Of a DNA stretch of 64,000 nt, positions 40,021-49,600 are shown piece by piece. The number at the start of each line of letters is the position of its first letter. Position 1 is the first letter of the stretch. A program made the position numbers and the translations under genes. This DNA is from CALANV01 sp036381615 (GTDB taxonomy: Bacteria > Pseudomonadota > Alphaproteobacteria > CACIAM-22H2). Location of the stretch: the NCBI GenBank assembly GCA_036381615.1, contig DASVCL010000079.1, positions 1-64,000 on the forward strand, in the 5' to 3' direction. Under the pieces are notes generated by a model. The model ran no database searches. It saw only the letters and a list, made by a program, of their open reading frames with translations, and had not been told where the DNA came from.

Positions 40021-40266
40021 TCACGGATTGACCTGGACGCGCCGGTGCCGGCGCCGGAAACGGTCGAACAGCGCCACGGGGCGGGGCCAGCGACGCTTGA
40101 CGCGCACATAAATTCGCCGCGCCCCGGCCGAGTGGCGCAGCACGACGAAGGCGCCGGCGGCCATGACCGGCAGGCCGCCCGGTCCCGGCAGCGGTGCGAT
40201 GACCACGCCCGCGACGATGAGCGTCACCCCTAAACCGATGTAAATCCGGCGCTTCAGGTCGTGCAT
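40021..40266 (-). CDS. PGPGW-type small transmembrane protein
   Basis: An 81-residue protein with two hydrophobic segments around the motif PLPGPGGLPVMAAGAFVVLRHSAGARR and a very basic C-terminus (VRVKRRWPRPVALFDRFRRRHRR). This resembles the PGPGW family of putative membrane proteins, although the final Trp of the motif is Gly here. The function is unknown. Confidence 0.65.
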   Translation of the reverse strand: MHDLKRRIYIGLGVTLIVAGVVIAPLPGPGGLPVMAAGAFVVLRHSAGARRIYVRVKRRWPRPVALFDRFRRRHRRVQVNP

Positions 40267-40445
40267 GCGGCCACGCTAGCATATCGGCCCGGCTGCTGCC
40301 CCAACCAAAAAGCCGCGGCGGCCCGGACGGCAATTCGGGCCCCACCGGTGCCGGGAAGTCGCCGGCAGCCCCGTCCAGGGAATCGGGCCGCCCGGCGCCT
40401 CGCCAGCGTTCTAGCCTTGTCAGGCGCAAGCAGGCGAGGTGGCCG

Positions 40446-40964
40446 ATGGCGACACATGAACACGAAGCGATCCCGAGCAAGGCGGCGATCGGCGGGCATC
40501 CGATCCATCCGATGCTGGTGCCGTTTCCGCTCGCGTTTCTGGTGGGGGTCCTTGTCAGCGATCTGGTGTTCTGGTGGACGGGCGACCCGTTCTGGGCCCG
40601 TGGGTCCCTGTGGCTTGCGGGCGCCGGTTTGGTCACGGGCGTGGCAGCCGCCGCCGCCGGGCTGACCGATTTCATCGGCCGGCATCAAGTCCGCGCGCTG
40701 AGCGCCGCCTGGATTCATTTCATCGGCAATGCCGCCGCGCTGCTGCTGACGCTCTGGAGCGTGCTGCATCGTGCCGATGATCCGGTGGCCGGCGCCCTGC
40801 CGTTGGGACTCGTACTGTCGGTGGTCGTGGCGGCCATCCTCGGCGTGACCGGCTGGTATGGCGGCGAACTCTCATATCGCCACCGCGTCGGCGTCATGCC
40901 GGACGAGACCGGGCACGCTGCCGCCGCGGCGCGGACGTACACGCATGGGGCCTCGCCGCGCTAG
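40446..40964 (+). CDS. DUF2231 domain-containing membrane protein
   Basis: A 172-residue protein with four membrane helices. GGHPIHPMLVPFPLAFLVGVLVSDLVFWWTGDPFWARGSLWLAGAGLVTGVAAAAAGLTDFI carries the HPIHP motif and the pattern of DUF2231, a family thought to include haem-binding or redox membrane proteins. The C-terminus SYRHRVGVMPD is also typical. It stands alone. Confidence 0.88.
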   Translation: MATHEHEAIPSKAAIGGHPIHPMLVPFPLAFLVGVLVSDLVFWWTGDPFWARGSLWLAGAGLVTGVAAAAAGLTDFIGRHQVRALSAAWIHFIGNAAALLLTLWSVLHRADDPVAGALPLGLVLSVVVAAILGVTGWYGGELSYRHRVGVMPDETGHAAAAARTYTHGASPR

Positions 40965-41017
40965 CGGCCCATGCGGCGCTTCCGGCGCGCGGGCGGTCTG
41001 GGGATCGACGGGTCCGC

Positions 41018-43276
41018 CTACAGGCTCGGCCGCGGCGTGAAGCTCTTGGTCGAAATGTATTGCGGCGGCCAGGGAAGGTCGTAGCCCTGTTCGTACGCGG
41101 CGTGGCGCGTCCAGTACGGATCGAACAGGTGGGCGCGGGCCAGCACGCACAGATCGGCGCGGCCGGCGGCGAGGATCGAGTTCACGTCGGACCACGACGA
41201 GATGTTGCCGACCGTCATCGTCGGAATGCCTGCCTCGTGGCGCACGCGGTCGGCGAACGGCGTCTGGAACAGGCGGCCGTACTGCGGCCGGGCGTCGGGC
41301 ACGGTCTGGCCGGCCGAGACGTCGATGATGTCGCAGCCGTGGGCCTTCAGCATCCGCGCGACGACGACCGCGTCATCGGCGGTGAAGCCGCCCGGGACCC
41401 AGTCCGTCGCCGAGATGCGCACCGAGATCGGCTTTTCCTGCGGCCAGACCGCGCGCACGGCATCGAAGATCTCGAGCGGGAAGCGCATGCGGTTCTCGAT
41501 CGAGCCGCCATACGCGTCGGTACGGCGGTTGGTGAGCGGCGAGATGAAGCTCGCCAGCAGATATCCGTGCGCGAAGTGGAGTTCGATCAGATCGAACCCG
41601 GCCTCGTCCGCCATCCGCGCCGCGCGCACGAAGTCGTCCCGCACCTTGTCCATGTCGGCGCGGTCCATCTCCTTCGGCACCTGCGAATGCGGCAGGTAGG
41701 GAATGGGCGAGGCGGAGATCAGCGGCCAGTTGCCGTCGGGCAGCGGCTCGTCGATGCCCTCCCACAGCAGGCGCGTCGAGCCTTTGCGTCCGGCATGGGC
41801 AAGCTGAATGCCGATTTTGGCGAAGCTGTGCGTGTGGACGAAGTCGACGACCCGCCGCCACGCCGTGACGTGCTCCGGCTTGTACATGCCGGCGCAGCCC
41901 GGGGTGATGCGGCCTTCGCGGCTGACGTCGGTCATCTCGGTGATGATCAGGCCGCAGCCGCCGAGCGCGCGGCTGCCGAGATGGACGAGATGCCAGTCGT
42001 TGGGCAGGCCGTCCTCGGCCGAATACTGGCACATGGGCGAGACGACGACGCGGTTCTGCACCACCATGTCCCGCAGCCGGAACGGCGTGAACATCGGCGG
42101 GGGCGGCGGCTCTACCGGCACGTTCACGCCCGACTGGTTGGCCGCCTTCCCGGCGAACCAGGCGTCGACCGCGGCGACGAACTTGGGGTCGCGGAGCTTG
42201 AGGTTCTCGTGCGTGATGCGCAGCGAGCGGGTCAGCATCGAAAAGGCGAACTGGATCGGCTCGAGCGTGCCGAAATAGCGCTCGGTCTCCTCGAACCACT
42301 GCAGGCTCACCTGCGCGGCGCGCTGCACGCTCTCGACCGCCGGGCGCCGCTCGACCTCGTAGGCGTCGAGGGCTGCGTCGACGTCGCGGTGCCGCTGCAG
42401 CGTCTGGGCGAGCGCGATCGCGTCCTCCATGGCGAGCTTGGTGCCCGACCCGATCGAGAAATGCGCGGTGTGGGCGGCGTCGCCCATCAGCACGATGTTG
42501 CCGTGATGCCAGTGCTTGTTGCGGATGGTCGGGAAGGTCCGCCACAGCGACCGGTTCTTGATCAGCCGATGTCCCTGAAGCTCTTCCCGGAACAGCGCCT
42601 CGCAGTACGCGAGCGTGCGGTCCTCGTCCGCCTGGTCGAGCCCCGCGCGCTTCCACGTTTCCTCGGTGCATTCGACGATGAAGGTCGCGTAGTCGCGATC
42701 GTACTGATACGCGTGGACGCGCCAGAGCCCGTGCGCGTTCTCCTTGAAGATGAAGGTGAAGGCCGGGAACGGCCGCGTCGTGCCGAGCCACACGAACTTG
42801 TTCCGGCGCCAGTCGATCTCCGGCTGGAAGTGCTCGGCATAGGCGTTGCGGATGAAGGAGTTGACGCCGTCGGCGGCCAGGATCAGGTCCGCGTCGGCAT
42901 AGGGCGCGAGGTCGGTGACCTCCTTCTGGAACTCGAGCTTGACGCCGAGTGATGCGGCGCGCCGCTGCAGGATGTTCAGCATCTTCTTGCGCGACATGCC
43001 GGCGAAGCCGTGCCCCGTCGAGGTCAGGACGGTGCCCTTGTAATGGATGTCGATGTCATCCCAGTGCGCGAAGTTCCGGGCGATCTCGTCGTAGCTCTCG
43101 GCGTCCGCGTCACGGAAATGGCGCATGGTCGCGTCGGAGAAGACGACGCCGAAGCCGAACGTGTCGTCGGGCCTGTTGCGCTCGATCACCGTAATGTCGT
43201 GGGCCGGATCGGCCTTCTTCATCAGGATGCTGAAGTAGAGCCCGGCTGGGCCACCGCCGATGCTGACGATCTTCAA
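41018..43276 (-). CDS. Bifunctional FAD monooxygenase / FMN oxidoreductase (aminobenzoyl- or salicylyl-CoA hydroxylase type)
   Basis: A 752-residue fusion. Residues 1 to about 380 are an FAD hydroxylase (MKIVSIGGGPAGLYFSILMKKADPAHDITVIERN, then HHGNIVLMGDAAHTAHFSIGSGTKLAMEDA). About residues 400-752 are an Old Yellow Enzyme-type FMN domain (MFTPFRLRDMVVQNRVVVSPMCQYSAEDG, HAGRKGS, DLIELHFAHGYLLASFISPLTNRRTDAYGGS). This two-domain layout is that of 2-aminobenzoyl-CoA monooxygenase/reductase and salicylyl-CoA 5-hydroxylase, enzymes of aromatic-acid degradation. The start is a TTG at 43276, eight bases after AGGAG. No CoA-ligase or other partner gene is nearby, so the exact substrate is open. Confidence 0.88.
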   Translation of the reverse strand: MKIVSIGGGPAGLYFSILMKKADPAHDITVIERNRPDDTFGFGVVFSDATMRHFRDADAESYDEIARNFAHWDDIDIHYKGTVLTSTGHGFAGMSRKKMLNILQRRAASLGVKLEFQKEVTDLAPYADADLILAADGVNSFIRNAYAEHFQPEIDWRRNKFVWLGTTRPFPAFTFIFKENAHGLWRVHAYQYDRDYATFIVECTEETWKRAGLDQADEDRTLAYCEALFREELQGHRLIKNRSLWRTFPTIRNKHWHHGNIVLMGDAAHTAHFSIGSGTKLAMEDAIALAQTLQRHRDVDAALDAYEVERRPAVESVQRAAQVSLQWFEETERYFGTLEPIQFAFSMLTRSLRITHENLKLRDPKFVAAVDAWFAGKAANQSGVNVPVEPPPPPMFTPFRLRDMVVQNRVVVSPMCQYSAEDGLPNDWHLVHLGSRALGGCGLIITEMTDVSREGRITPGCAGMYKPEHVTAWRRVVDFVHTHSFAKIGIQLAHAGRKGSTRLLWEGIDEPLPDGNWPLISASPIPYLPHSQVPKEMDRADMDKVRDDFVRAARMADEAGFDLIELHFAHGYLLASFISPLTNRRTDAYGGSIENRMRFPLEIFDAVRAVWPQEKPISVRISATDWVPGGFTADDAVVVARMLKAHGCDIIDVSAGQTVPDARPQYGRLFQTPFADRVRHEAGIPTMTVGNISSWSDVNSILAAGRADLCVLARAHLFDPYWTRHAAYEQGYDLPWPPQYISTKSFTPRPSL

Positions 43277-43317
43277 GGGGCACGCTCCTGTTGCGGTCCT
43301 TGCTGCCGACGGAAAAT

Positions 43318-43333
43318 ATTTTAAGCTTAAAAT
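43318..43333. promoter_or_regulatory. AT-rich 16-bp operator-like palindrome
   Basis: ATTTTAAGCTTAAAAT is a perfect palindrome inside an AT-rich island, striking in this GC-rich DNA. It lies 42-57 bases upstream of the monooxygenase TTG start, where a promoter would be. Its shape resembles MarR-type operators that control CoA-linked aromatic degradation; the regulator is not encoded next to it. Confidence 0.55.
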
Positions 43334-43478
43334 AATTTCCGGCAAGCGCCGTCTGGCCTTCGCCGACGCATTCGGGCAGGTCCGGGGCCGGCACCGCGTC
43401 GTCTTGTCGCAGCCGGAGAAGCCGGGCGGACGCACGGCGTATCGGCCGCCCGCGCGGGCAAGATACCGGCGGCAGGCG

Positions 43479-44084
43479 TCAGCGGTCGCGGAGCTGTGCT
43501 TCGATCAGCGTATTGGCGGCGGCCACGAGCGCGCGCGAAGGGCCATCAGGGCCGAGGGTCTGGCTGCTCGAATACGCGCCTTCGATCAGCAGCAGCAGCT
43601 GATCGGCAAGCTGTGCTGGGTCGCGGGCGCCGATCTGCTCGGCGAGCCGGCGCAGCCGGCGGCCGAGCTCCTGCTTGTTGCCGGCAGCAATGGCGCGGGC
43701 GGGATGGTCTGTCTCCGGAAACTCGATCGCGGCATTCGTAAAGGGGCAGCCGCGGTAATCCGGCGCCGTCGTGCGCGAAGCGATCGCCGTCAGGACGGCC
43801 TCGAGCTGCGCCCGCGGCTCGGCGTGCGGGCCCGTGACCTCGTCCCACCAGGCCCAGTAGCGGCTGTTGCGGTCGTCGAGATAGGCCGCAACCAGAGCGT
43901 CCTTCGACGGGAAGCTCCGGTACAGGCTCATCTTCGTGGCCCCCGCAGCCTCGACGATCGTCTCGACGCCGACCGCCCGAATGCCGCGCCGGTAAAAGAG
44001 ATCCTTCGCGACCGCGAAGATACGGTCGCGCGCGCGCAGACGCGCCGGCGTGTCCGGCCCTGTCGAGGCTTGCGTCGCGGTCAT
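43479..44084 (-). CDS. TetR-family transcriptional repressor
   Basis: A 201-residue regulator with the helix-turn-helix RDRIFAVAKDLFYRRGIRAVGVETIVEAAGATKMSLYRSFPSKDALVAAYL and a C-terminal domain containing DYRGCPFTNAAIEFP, typical of the subgroup that senses reactive or lipophilic compounds through a Cys. I start it at the ATG at 44084; a TTG at 44123 would add 13 residues and abut the operator. It is divergent from the MFS gene, with two operator copies between them. Confidence 0.9.
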   Translation of the reverse strand: MTATQASTGPDTPARLRARDRIFAVAKDLFYRRGIRAVGVETIVEAAGATKMSLYRSFPSKDALVAAYLDDRNSRYWAWWDEVTGPHAEPRAQLEAVLTAIASRTTAPDYRGCPFTNAAIEFPETDHPARAIAAGNKQELGRRLRRLAEQIGARDPAQLADQLLLLIEGAYSSSQTLGPDGPSRALVAAANTLIEAQLRDR

Positions 44085-44125
44085 GTCAGGCCCGCGCTCG
44101 GTGGCATGGGTCACGATTGACAATG

Positions 44126-44176
44126 ATACGAACCGGTCGGTAACTTGTCAATCGAATGTGACCGACCGGTACGTAT
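44126..44176. promoter_or_regulatory. Twin TetR operators in the tetR/MFS divergent promoter
   Basis: Two 19-base arms (44126-44144 and 44158-44176) form an inverted pair with two mismatches, 13 bases apart. Each arm itself holds ACCGGTCGGT or its complement, a near-palindrome. The AATACAGGGGGATCGGT stretch just before the MFS ATG supplies its ribosome site. Probably the regulator binds both arms and shuts both promoters. Confidence 0.7.
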
Positions 44177-44202
44177 CAAGGCCACAATACAGGGGGATCG
44201 GT

Positions 44203-45489
44203 ATGCGAAGCTTGGCGCTGGCGCTGGCAGGACGGCTCCATTACGGCTGGGTCGTCGTCGGGGTCATCTTCCTCGTGCTCCTCGCCGGGGCCGGCGTGCG
44301 CGCGACGCCGAGCGTCATGATCGTCCCCCTCGAGGAAGCGTTCGGCTGGAGCCGGGCGACGATTTCCGCCGCCATTGCCGTCAACATCCTGCTCTATGGC
44401 CTGTTGGGGCCGTTCGCCGCCGCGCTGATGCAGCGGATCGGCATCCGCCGCACCGTGATGCTGGCGGGCGGACTGCTTGCGGTGACGATTGCCGCCAGCA
44501 CGTTGATGACGCAGCCGTGGCACCTGATGCTGACCTGGGGCTTTCTGGTCGGCATCGGCTGCGGCATCGTCGCGCTCGTCCTGGGGGCCACCGTCGTCAA
44601 TCGCTGGTTCGTCGCACGGCGGGGGCTTGCCATGGGCATCGTGACGGCGAGCACCGCGACCGGCCAGCTCGTCTTCCTGCCGATGCTGGCCGCGGTCGCG
44701 GACGACGGCGGCTGGCGTCCGGTGGCGCTGATCATGGCGGGGGCCGCGGCGCTCGTCGTGCCGCTGGTGGCGCTGCTGCTGCCCGAGCGGCCGCGCGACA
44801 TCGGTCTTGCCGCCTATGGCGCGACCGAGGCCGATACGGCAACGCAAAGCACCGCCAACCCGATCGTCGTCGCATTCGCGACCCTGGCGCGCGCCGCGCG
44901 GTCGCCCCACTTCTGGCTCCTGTTCGCAAGCTTCTTCGTCTGCGGCCTCAGCACCAACGGCCTGATCGGCACGCATCTGATCGCCGCCTGCATCGACCAC
45001 GGCATCCCGGAGGTCCGCGCCGCCGGGCTCCTGGCGATGATGGGGATCTTCGATCTGATCGGCACGACTTTGTCCGGCTGGCTGTCGGACCGTTACGACA
45101 ACCGCTGGCTGCTGTTCTGGTACTACGGCCTGCGCGGGCTCTCGCTGATCTACCTGCCGTATTCCGATTTCACGTTCTACGGCCTGTCGCTGTTCGCCGT
45201 GTTCTACGGTCTCGACTGGATCGCGACCGTGCCGCCGACGGTGCGGCTGACGACCGACATCTTCGGCAAGCAGGACGCGCCGGTCATTTTCGGCTGGATC
45301 CTCGCCGGGCATCAGATCGGCGCGGCGGTCGCGGCTTCGGGGGCCGGCCTGCTTCGCACCACGCTCGACGGCTATCTCGAGGCGTTCGTCATCGCCGGCA
45401 TCGCCTGCGTGATCACGGCGCTGTTCGTGCTCCGGATCGGGCGCGGCGCGCGCGGCGCCGCCGGCACGCCGCAGGCGGCGGCCGCGTAG
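44203..45489 (+). CDS. MFS transporter (monocarboxylate-type)
   Basis: A 428-residue 12-helix transporter. It starts MRSLALALAGRLHYGWVVVGVIFLVLLAGAGVRATPSVMIVPLEEAFGWSRATISAAIAVN, with the hYGWvvv opening of oxalate/formate antiporter- and MCT-like MFS proteins, and GWLSDRYDNRWLL later. It is probably a carboxylate or xenobiotic carrier under control of the divergent TetR protein. The ATG at 44203 has AGGGGGA upstream. Confidence 0.88.
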   Translation: MRSLALALAGRLHYGWVVVGVIFLVLLAGAGVRATPSVMIVPLEEAFGWSRATISAAIAVNILLYGLLGPFAAALMQRIGIRRTVMLAGGLLAVTIAASTLMTQPWHLMLTWGFLVGIGCGIVALVLGATVVNRWFVARRGLAMGIVTASTATGQLVFLPMLAAVADDGGWRPVALIMAGAAALVVPLVALLLPERPRDIGLAAYGATEADTATQSTANPIVVAFATLARAARSPHFWLLFASFFVCGLSTNGLIGTHLIAACIDHGIPEVRAAGLLAMMGIFDLIGTTLSGWLSDRYDNRWLLFWYYGLRGLSLIYLPYSDFTFYGLSLFAVFYGLDWIATVPPTVRLTTDIFGKQDAPVIFGWILAGHQIGAAVAASGAGLLRTTLDGYLEAFVIAGIACVITALFVLRIGRGARGAAGTPQAAAA

Positions 45490-45498
45490 ACCAGTAGA

Positions 45499-46254
45499 TC
45501 AGAAGACCCGCGCGACGCCGTCCCAGATCAGCTTCGCGCCGGACAGGAGCATGATCGCGTAAATCCAGCGGTAGAACGCCGTGTCGTCGATGCGCGCGTG
45601 AAGCCAGATGCCGAGGCGAACGCCGACCGGCGCGAGCGGCAGCAGCACCAGCGCGGTCAGCACGTTCTCGTCCGTGAACTGCCCCAGATGCCAGAACGGC
45701 GCGATCTTCGCCGCGTTGACGAGCGCGAAGTACAGAACGGTCGTGCCGACGTAGAGCGTCTTGTCGAGACGCTGCGGCACCAGATAGACGGAAATCGGCG
45801 GGCCGCCGGCATTGGCGACGAAGCTCGTCAGACCCGAGATGCACGACCAGAACATGCCCTTCGGCCAGGAGGGACCGGCGGGCTTTTGCGCCAGATAGCG
45901 GCGCAGCCAGGCGTTGGCGACGAAGCCGATGGCGATGAGGCCGACGAGGAGCCGGATCCACCCTTCGTCGAGATACCGGAACGAGAGATAGCCGAGGACC
46001 AGGCCGATCGCTGCACCCGGCAGCATGATCGAAATGTTCCGGCGGTCCCAGATGCCCCAGTAGCTCCACAGGCTGACGACGTCCATCGTGATCAGCAGCG
46101 GCAGCATGATCGCGGCGGCCTGCGGCACCGGAATGACGAGCGCCAGCAGAAGCGTCGCGACGGGGCCGAGGCCGCTGCCGAAACCCCCCTTGGAGATGCC
46201 GGTGATCAGGAAGGCCGGGATCGCGAGCGCGTAGAAGAGCGGATCGGAGATCAC
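45499..46254 (-). CDS. TSUP family sulfite/organosulfonate-type permease (TauE/SafE)
   Basis: A 251-residue membrane protein with eight hydrophobic segments and the TauE/SafE repeats: PAFLITGISKGGFGSGLGPVATLLLALVIPVPQAAAIMLPLLITMDVVSLWSYW and its second half SGLTSFVANAGGPPISVYLVPQRLDKTLYVGTTVLYFALVN. Members move sulfur compounds or organic anions; the cargo is unknown. GTG start. It is convergent with the MFS gene (9 bases) and ends the accessory block beside the CRISPR locus. Confidence 0.92.
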   Translation of the reverse strand: MISDPLFYALAIPAFLITGISKGGFGSGLGPVATLLLALVIPVPQAAAIMLPLLITMDVVSLWSYWGIWDRRNISIMLPGAAIGLVLGYLSFRYLDEGWIRLLVGLIAIGFVANAWLRRYLAQKPAGPSWPKGMFWSCISGLTSFVANAGGPPISVYLVPQRLDKTLYVGTTVLYFALVNAAKIAPFWHLGQFTDENVLTALVLLPLAPVGVRLGIWLHARIDDTAFYRWIYAIMLLSGAKLIWDGVARVF

Positions 46255-46466
46255 GAGAAGAATTTTTAGACGGCGTTGCTTTTACCCGCAAAAGGCCGCG
46301 CCCATGGGATTATCAACGGGCTCAACAAGCTTGTGCGCTAGGACCGCCCCCTACTTCCCCTCTACGACATCACAGAGGATGGCGAAACGGGATCGATGTC
46401 GCTCCCATCTTACCGCTCTCCTGCCGTCAGGTGGGGAGAGGTGAGCAGGTAGCTCAATCTGACTTC

Positions 46467-46500
46467 AAAAAACGACACCCGGCTCGCGGGAGCCGGGTGT
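46467..46500 (-). terminator. Rho-independent terminator of tracrRNA
   Basis: On the minus strand an 11-bp perfect stem (ACACCCGGCTC / GAGCCGGGTGT, 46475-46500) with a 4-base loop is followed by CG and six T residues (46472-46467). It is placed exactly where a tracrRNA 3' end is expected. Confidence 0.9.
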
Positions 46501-46588
46501 GTGCCCTTTGCCGCAGCGCCGGGCGATTTCATCTCTCGGGATCACCCCTTATCGGGTTGATACCCGCCGTTTCCAAGTCACAACTTAG
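46467..46588 (-). ncRNA. tracrRNA of the type II CRISPR system
   Basis: Read on the minus strand, 46588-46552 is an anti-repeat: it contains GACTTGGAAAC and TATCAACCCGAT, which pair with the minus-strand CRISPR repeat in an 11-bp upper block, a CCCG/CGGG block after a 2-base bulge, and a lower stem of about 9 pairs next to the guide. Then come AAGG and a nexus hairpin GGG-GTGAT-CCC (46538-46548), a small GAT/ATC hairpin, a GCCC/GGGC hairpin (46503-46524) and the terminator. The transcript is about 110-120 nt, normal for type II-C. It is divergent from cas9. The exact 5' end is not known. Confidence 0.88.
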
Positions 46589-46619
46589 CATTGACGAGAT
46601 GTGTACCTCTGTCAACCAT
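46587..46619. promoter_or_regulatory. Overlapping tracrRNA and cas9 promoter region
   Basis: On the minus strand a perfect TTGACA (46615-46610) is followed after 17 bases by AATGCT (46592-46587), giving a tracrRNA start near 46580. On the plus strand TTGACG (46591-46596) could serve cas9, but its -10 box is weak. The two -35 boxes face each other and form an interrupted palindrome (TTGAC.AGA ... TCTGTCAA), so the two promoters share the same DNA. Confidence 0.5.
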
Positions 46620-46647
46620 ATTGTGAGGGCGTCCAGGGGAGGGCAAG

Positions 46648-49600
46648 GTGGAGCCGTTCGCATCCGTTCCGGGCCGTTACGACGACGAGACCCGGCGCGA
46701 CAGCATCGATGCGGCTGTCGGCGCTCGTCGCCGGGCCACGCGCGCAGCGAACCTGGGTACTTTCACCGGGTATCGCATCGGTCTCGACATCGGCAACGGT
46801 AACATTGGCTGGTGCATCCTGTTCGAGGACGGGATGGTCCCACGTTTCATGACGGCGGAGGACCTCGCGGCGCACAATACCGCGTTACCGAAGCATGCGC
46901 GGCGCACGCAACTTCCCGATATGGCCTCATTCGTGCCGCTCGGGACTTACAAGTTCCGAGCGCGCAACAAAAATGGCGTATCGCTGTCCAAGGTGCGTGC
47001 GAGCGAACGTGCGAAGCGCAGGTTGCTCGACGCGCGCCAGGCCCGCAAGCGCCACCTGCGCGACGTCCTGATACGAGCAAAACTGCTTCCCGCAGAAGGC
47101 GAGGCGGTCGGCGGACACAGCGACATCCATGCGGATGTCCTCCGCGCGAAGCTGCTGGATCCGGCATTCGTCGCCCATCGGCATGATTTGGGCCGCGCGC
47201 TCTACAATACGCTCAAGCGCCGCGGCTGGATGAAGCCGCGTGGACGTGCCGGCGAGGACAACGATTCGACTTTCGGAAAGACCCAGACCAAAACCTATCG
47301 CGAGGTTCTGAGTCGCTTCGGCTGCCCTACGATCGGTGCGTTCCTTGAGCGCTGCGCCCAAGACGCCAGGGCCGACAATGTCCGCTTTCGCAAGCGGCAT
47401 CGGACCCTGGCAGTCCAGAAGCAAGCGGACGCGAAGGACCGGGAAGAGGCGCTACGATCGGGAAAGAGTTACGAGGCGTTCCAGTTCCTTACGCCGACGA
47501 ACGAGCTGGTGCGCGAGGAAGCCGCCGCCTTGCGCGCCGCACAGAGCGCGCACGTGCCCATCGACGACGAAACCTGGGCGCTGATCGAGGAGAAGGCCGG
47601 TTTCCGCCGCGATCTCAAGACACGCACGCCAGGCCGATGCCGATTCCTGACAGATGAGCCGCGTTGCATCCGCGCCCTTCCCAGCTTTCAGCTCTTCCGC
47701 ATCCTGCAGCAGGTGAACAATCTTCGCGTGGATGGCCGTCCACTCGACGAACGGCAGTTTCGCGATGTGGTCGATCTCCTCCAGCACAATGACCGGAAAA
47801 CCCTACGGGATATCGCCGGAGCTTTGAAGCTGAAGCCAAAGCAGTTGGCGCAGGCTGAGCGCGAAGGCGCCAGCCTTGTCGGTGCGCGAACCGATGTGGC
47901 TCTTGGCCGCGTGCTCGGCGAAGCTTGGACGTCGCTAAGCATCGAGGAGCGGGACCGCTGGACCATGCGGTTCCTGCGCCGGCACTGGAACCCTGACGGT
48001 GAGAAGCCTTGGACCAAGGACGACGAAGCGGCGCTCGAGCGCGACTGTGCCGCCACGTTTGGTCCGGACGCGCTGGACCGCATCGACGGCGAAGCAGCGA
48101 AGGAATTCGAGGACAACTTCGCCAACGTATCACACAAATACGTCATGACGGCGATTAAGGTTCTGAAGAACCGCGGCGGACCCGATGACATCCTCAAGGC
48201 GCTGGGCGTACCGGAGCCGCGCATCGAGCTATTCGAACGGCTACCCTATTACGGGCGAGTCATGCCCGACCTGACCGTGCCGGCCGACGCCTTCGCGCCG
48301 CTGACACGCACCTGCGATGACGAAAGAGAATATGGCCGCGCACCGAACCCGGATGTCCATGTGGTCCTGAACCGCGTCCGCGTCGTCATCAACGAGATCA
48401 TCGACATGATGGGCGGAATCCTGCCCACGACCTGCGTCGTGGAAATTGCACGCGACGCGCTCACCGATACGGAGGCCGAGGAACACACGAAGCGAGCCAA
48501 AGAGCGCGAAAATCTCCGTCGCGCGATCGAGCGGAATATCGCGCATGTATTCGAGGGGCTTGGAAAGAAAATGCCCTTCGGCCCCCGGCTCGACCGGCTG
48601 GTGGACCGCTGGAAGGCCGCATTGCGTCAAGGCTGGCGGGATTACGACGGCACCCAGATTCAAGGCAGTCTTCTCGTGGAGGGCGACATCTACCAACTCG
48701 ACCACGTGAGCCCGGCGGCGTTCGGGGAGTTCCGCGCCAACAATATCTTCGTGACCCGACTGAACGCGCACAAAGGTCGCCGGCTGCCATGGGAGGCGTT
48801 TCCGGAGCACCGGGACGCCCTGCTTGCGTTCGCCATTTTTGGATGGGAGCAGCGGATCGCCGCCCTGAAGGCGGTGCTTAAGCGGAAAGAACGCCCATTA
48901 AGTGCGAAGGACAGGGAGCGAGTGCAAAGAAGAATCGAGGACGCGAAGAACCAACTTGCGGCTCTCGCTGAGTACGGTACGCCGCGGGCGGACGTTCTGG
49001 CGTCCCTTCGCCGCACGCTGACTGACAAACTGGACAAGCAATTCGAGGCCGGCGGCGGCGCGGCACCGGAGGAGGCGCGCGGCCTCAAGTCGCCGTTCCG
49101 GCCGTCGGAGCAGGCCGCGCTGTTCACCCGGTTCGGCCCCGACGCGGTGCCGCCGGATGGCGAATATGCCGCGCGCGATGCCACGAACATCGGCTGGTCG
49201 ACGAAGCTGGCCCGGCGCTACTTCCTCCATCTCGGCGCGCGTTCGCTGGCGGTCAAGCCATGGGCGGTGCGGGCGCTACGCTGCATGTTCAACATCAACA
49301 AATGTCGTGCGGACCTCCGCAACCATGCAGTCGATGCTTTCTTCATTGCCCATTTTGACGAACGCGTAATGTTGCCTGCATTCAGCCGGATGCGCGGCGG
49401 ACCGGAGGAGCTGTACAAGCCCCGCACGCTGGAAATGGCACTGGACAATACGAAGGACTCGGCCGGTGTCTTCGATGCGATTCGCACGAACATCAACCGG
49501 TTGGAGGCGATCCTCCGCACCATCGCGACGTCACACCGGCCGGACAACATGTGGAACCCCGGTGATCCGGACGGCGGCAGCTTCGGTGCGTTCGGCGGCC

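Noticed and set aside
41060..42952. 630-codon plus-strand frame opposite the monooxygenase
   Set aside because: Low-complexity Arg/Val/Asp composition typical of an antisense frame, with no motif.
46555..46700. tracrRNA on the plus strand, using the same anti-repeat
   Set aside because: The anti-repeat downstream on the plus strand runs into the cas9 start without a nexus hairpin or terminator; the minus strand has both.
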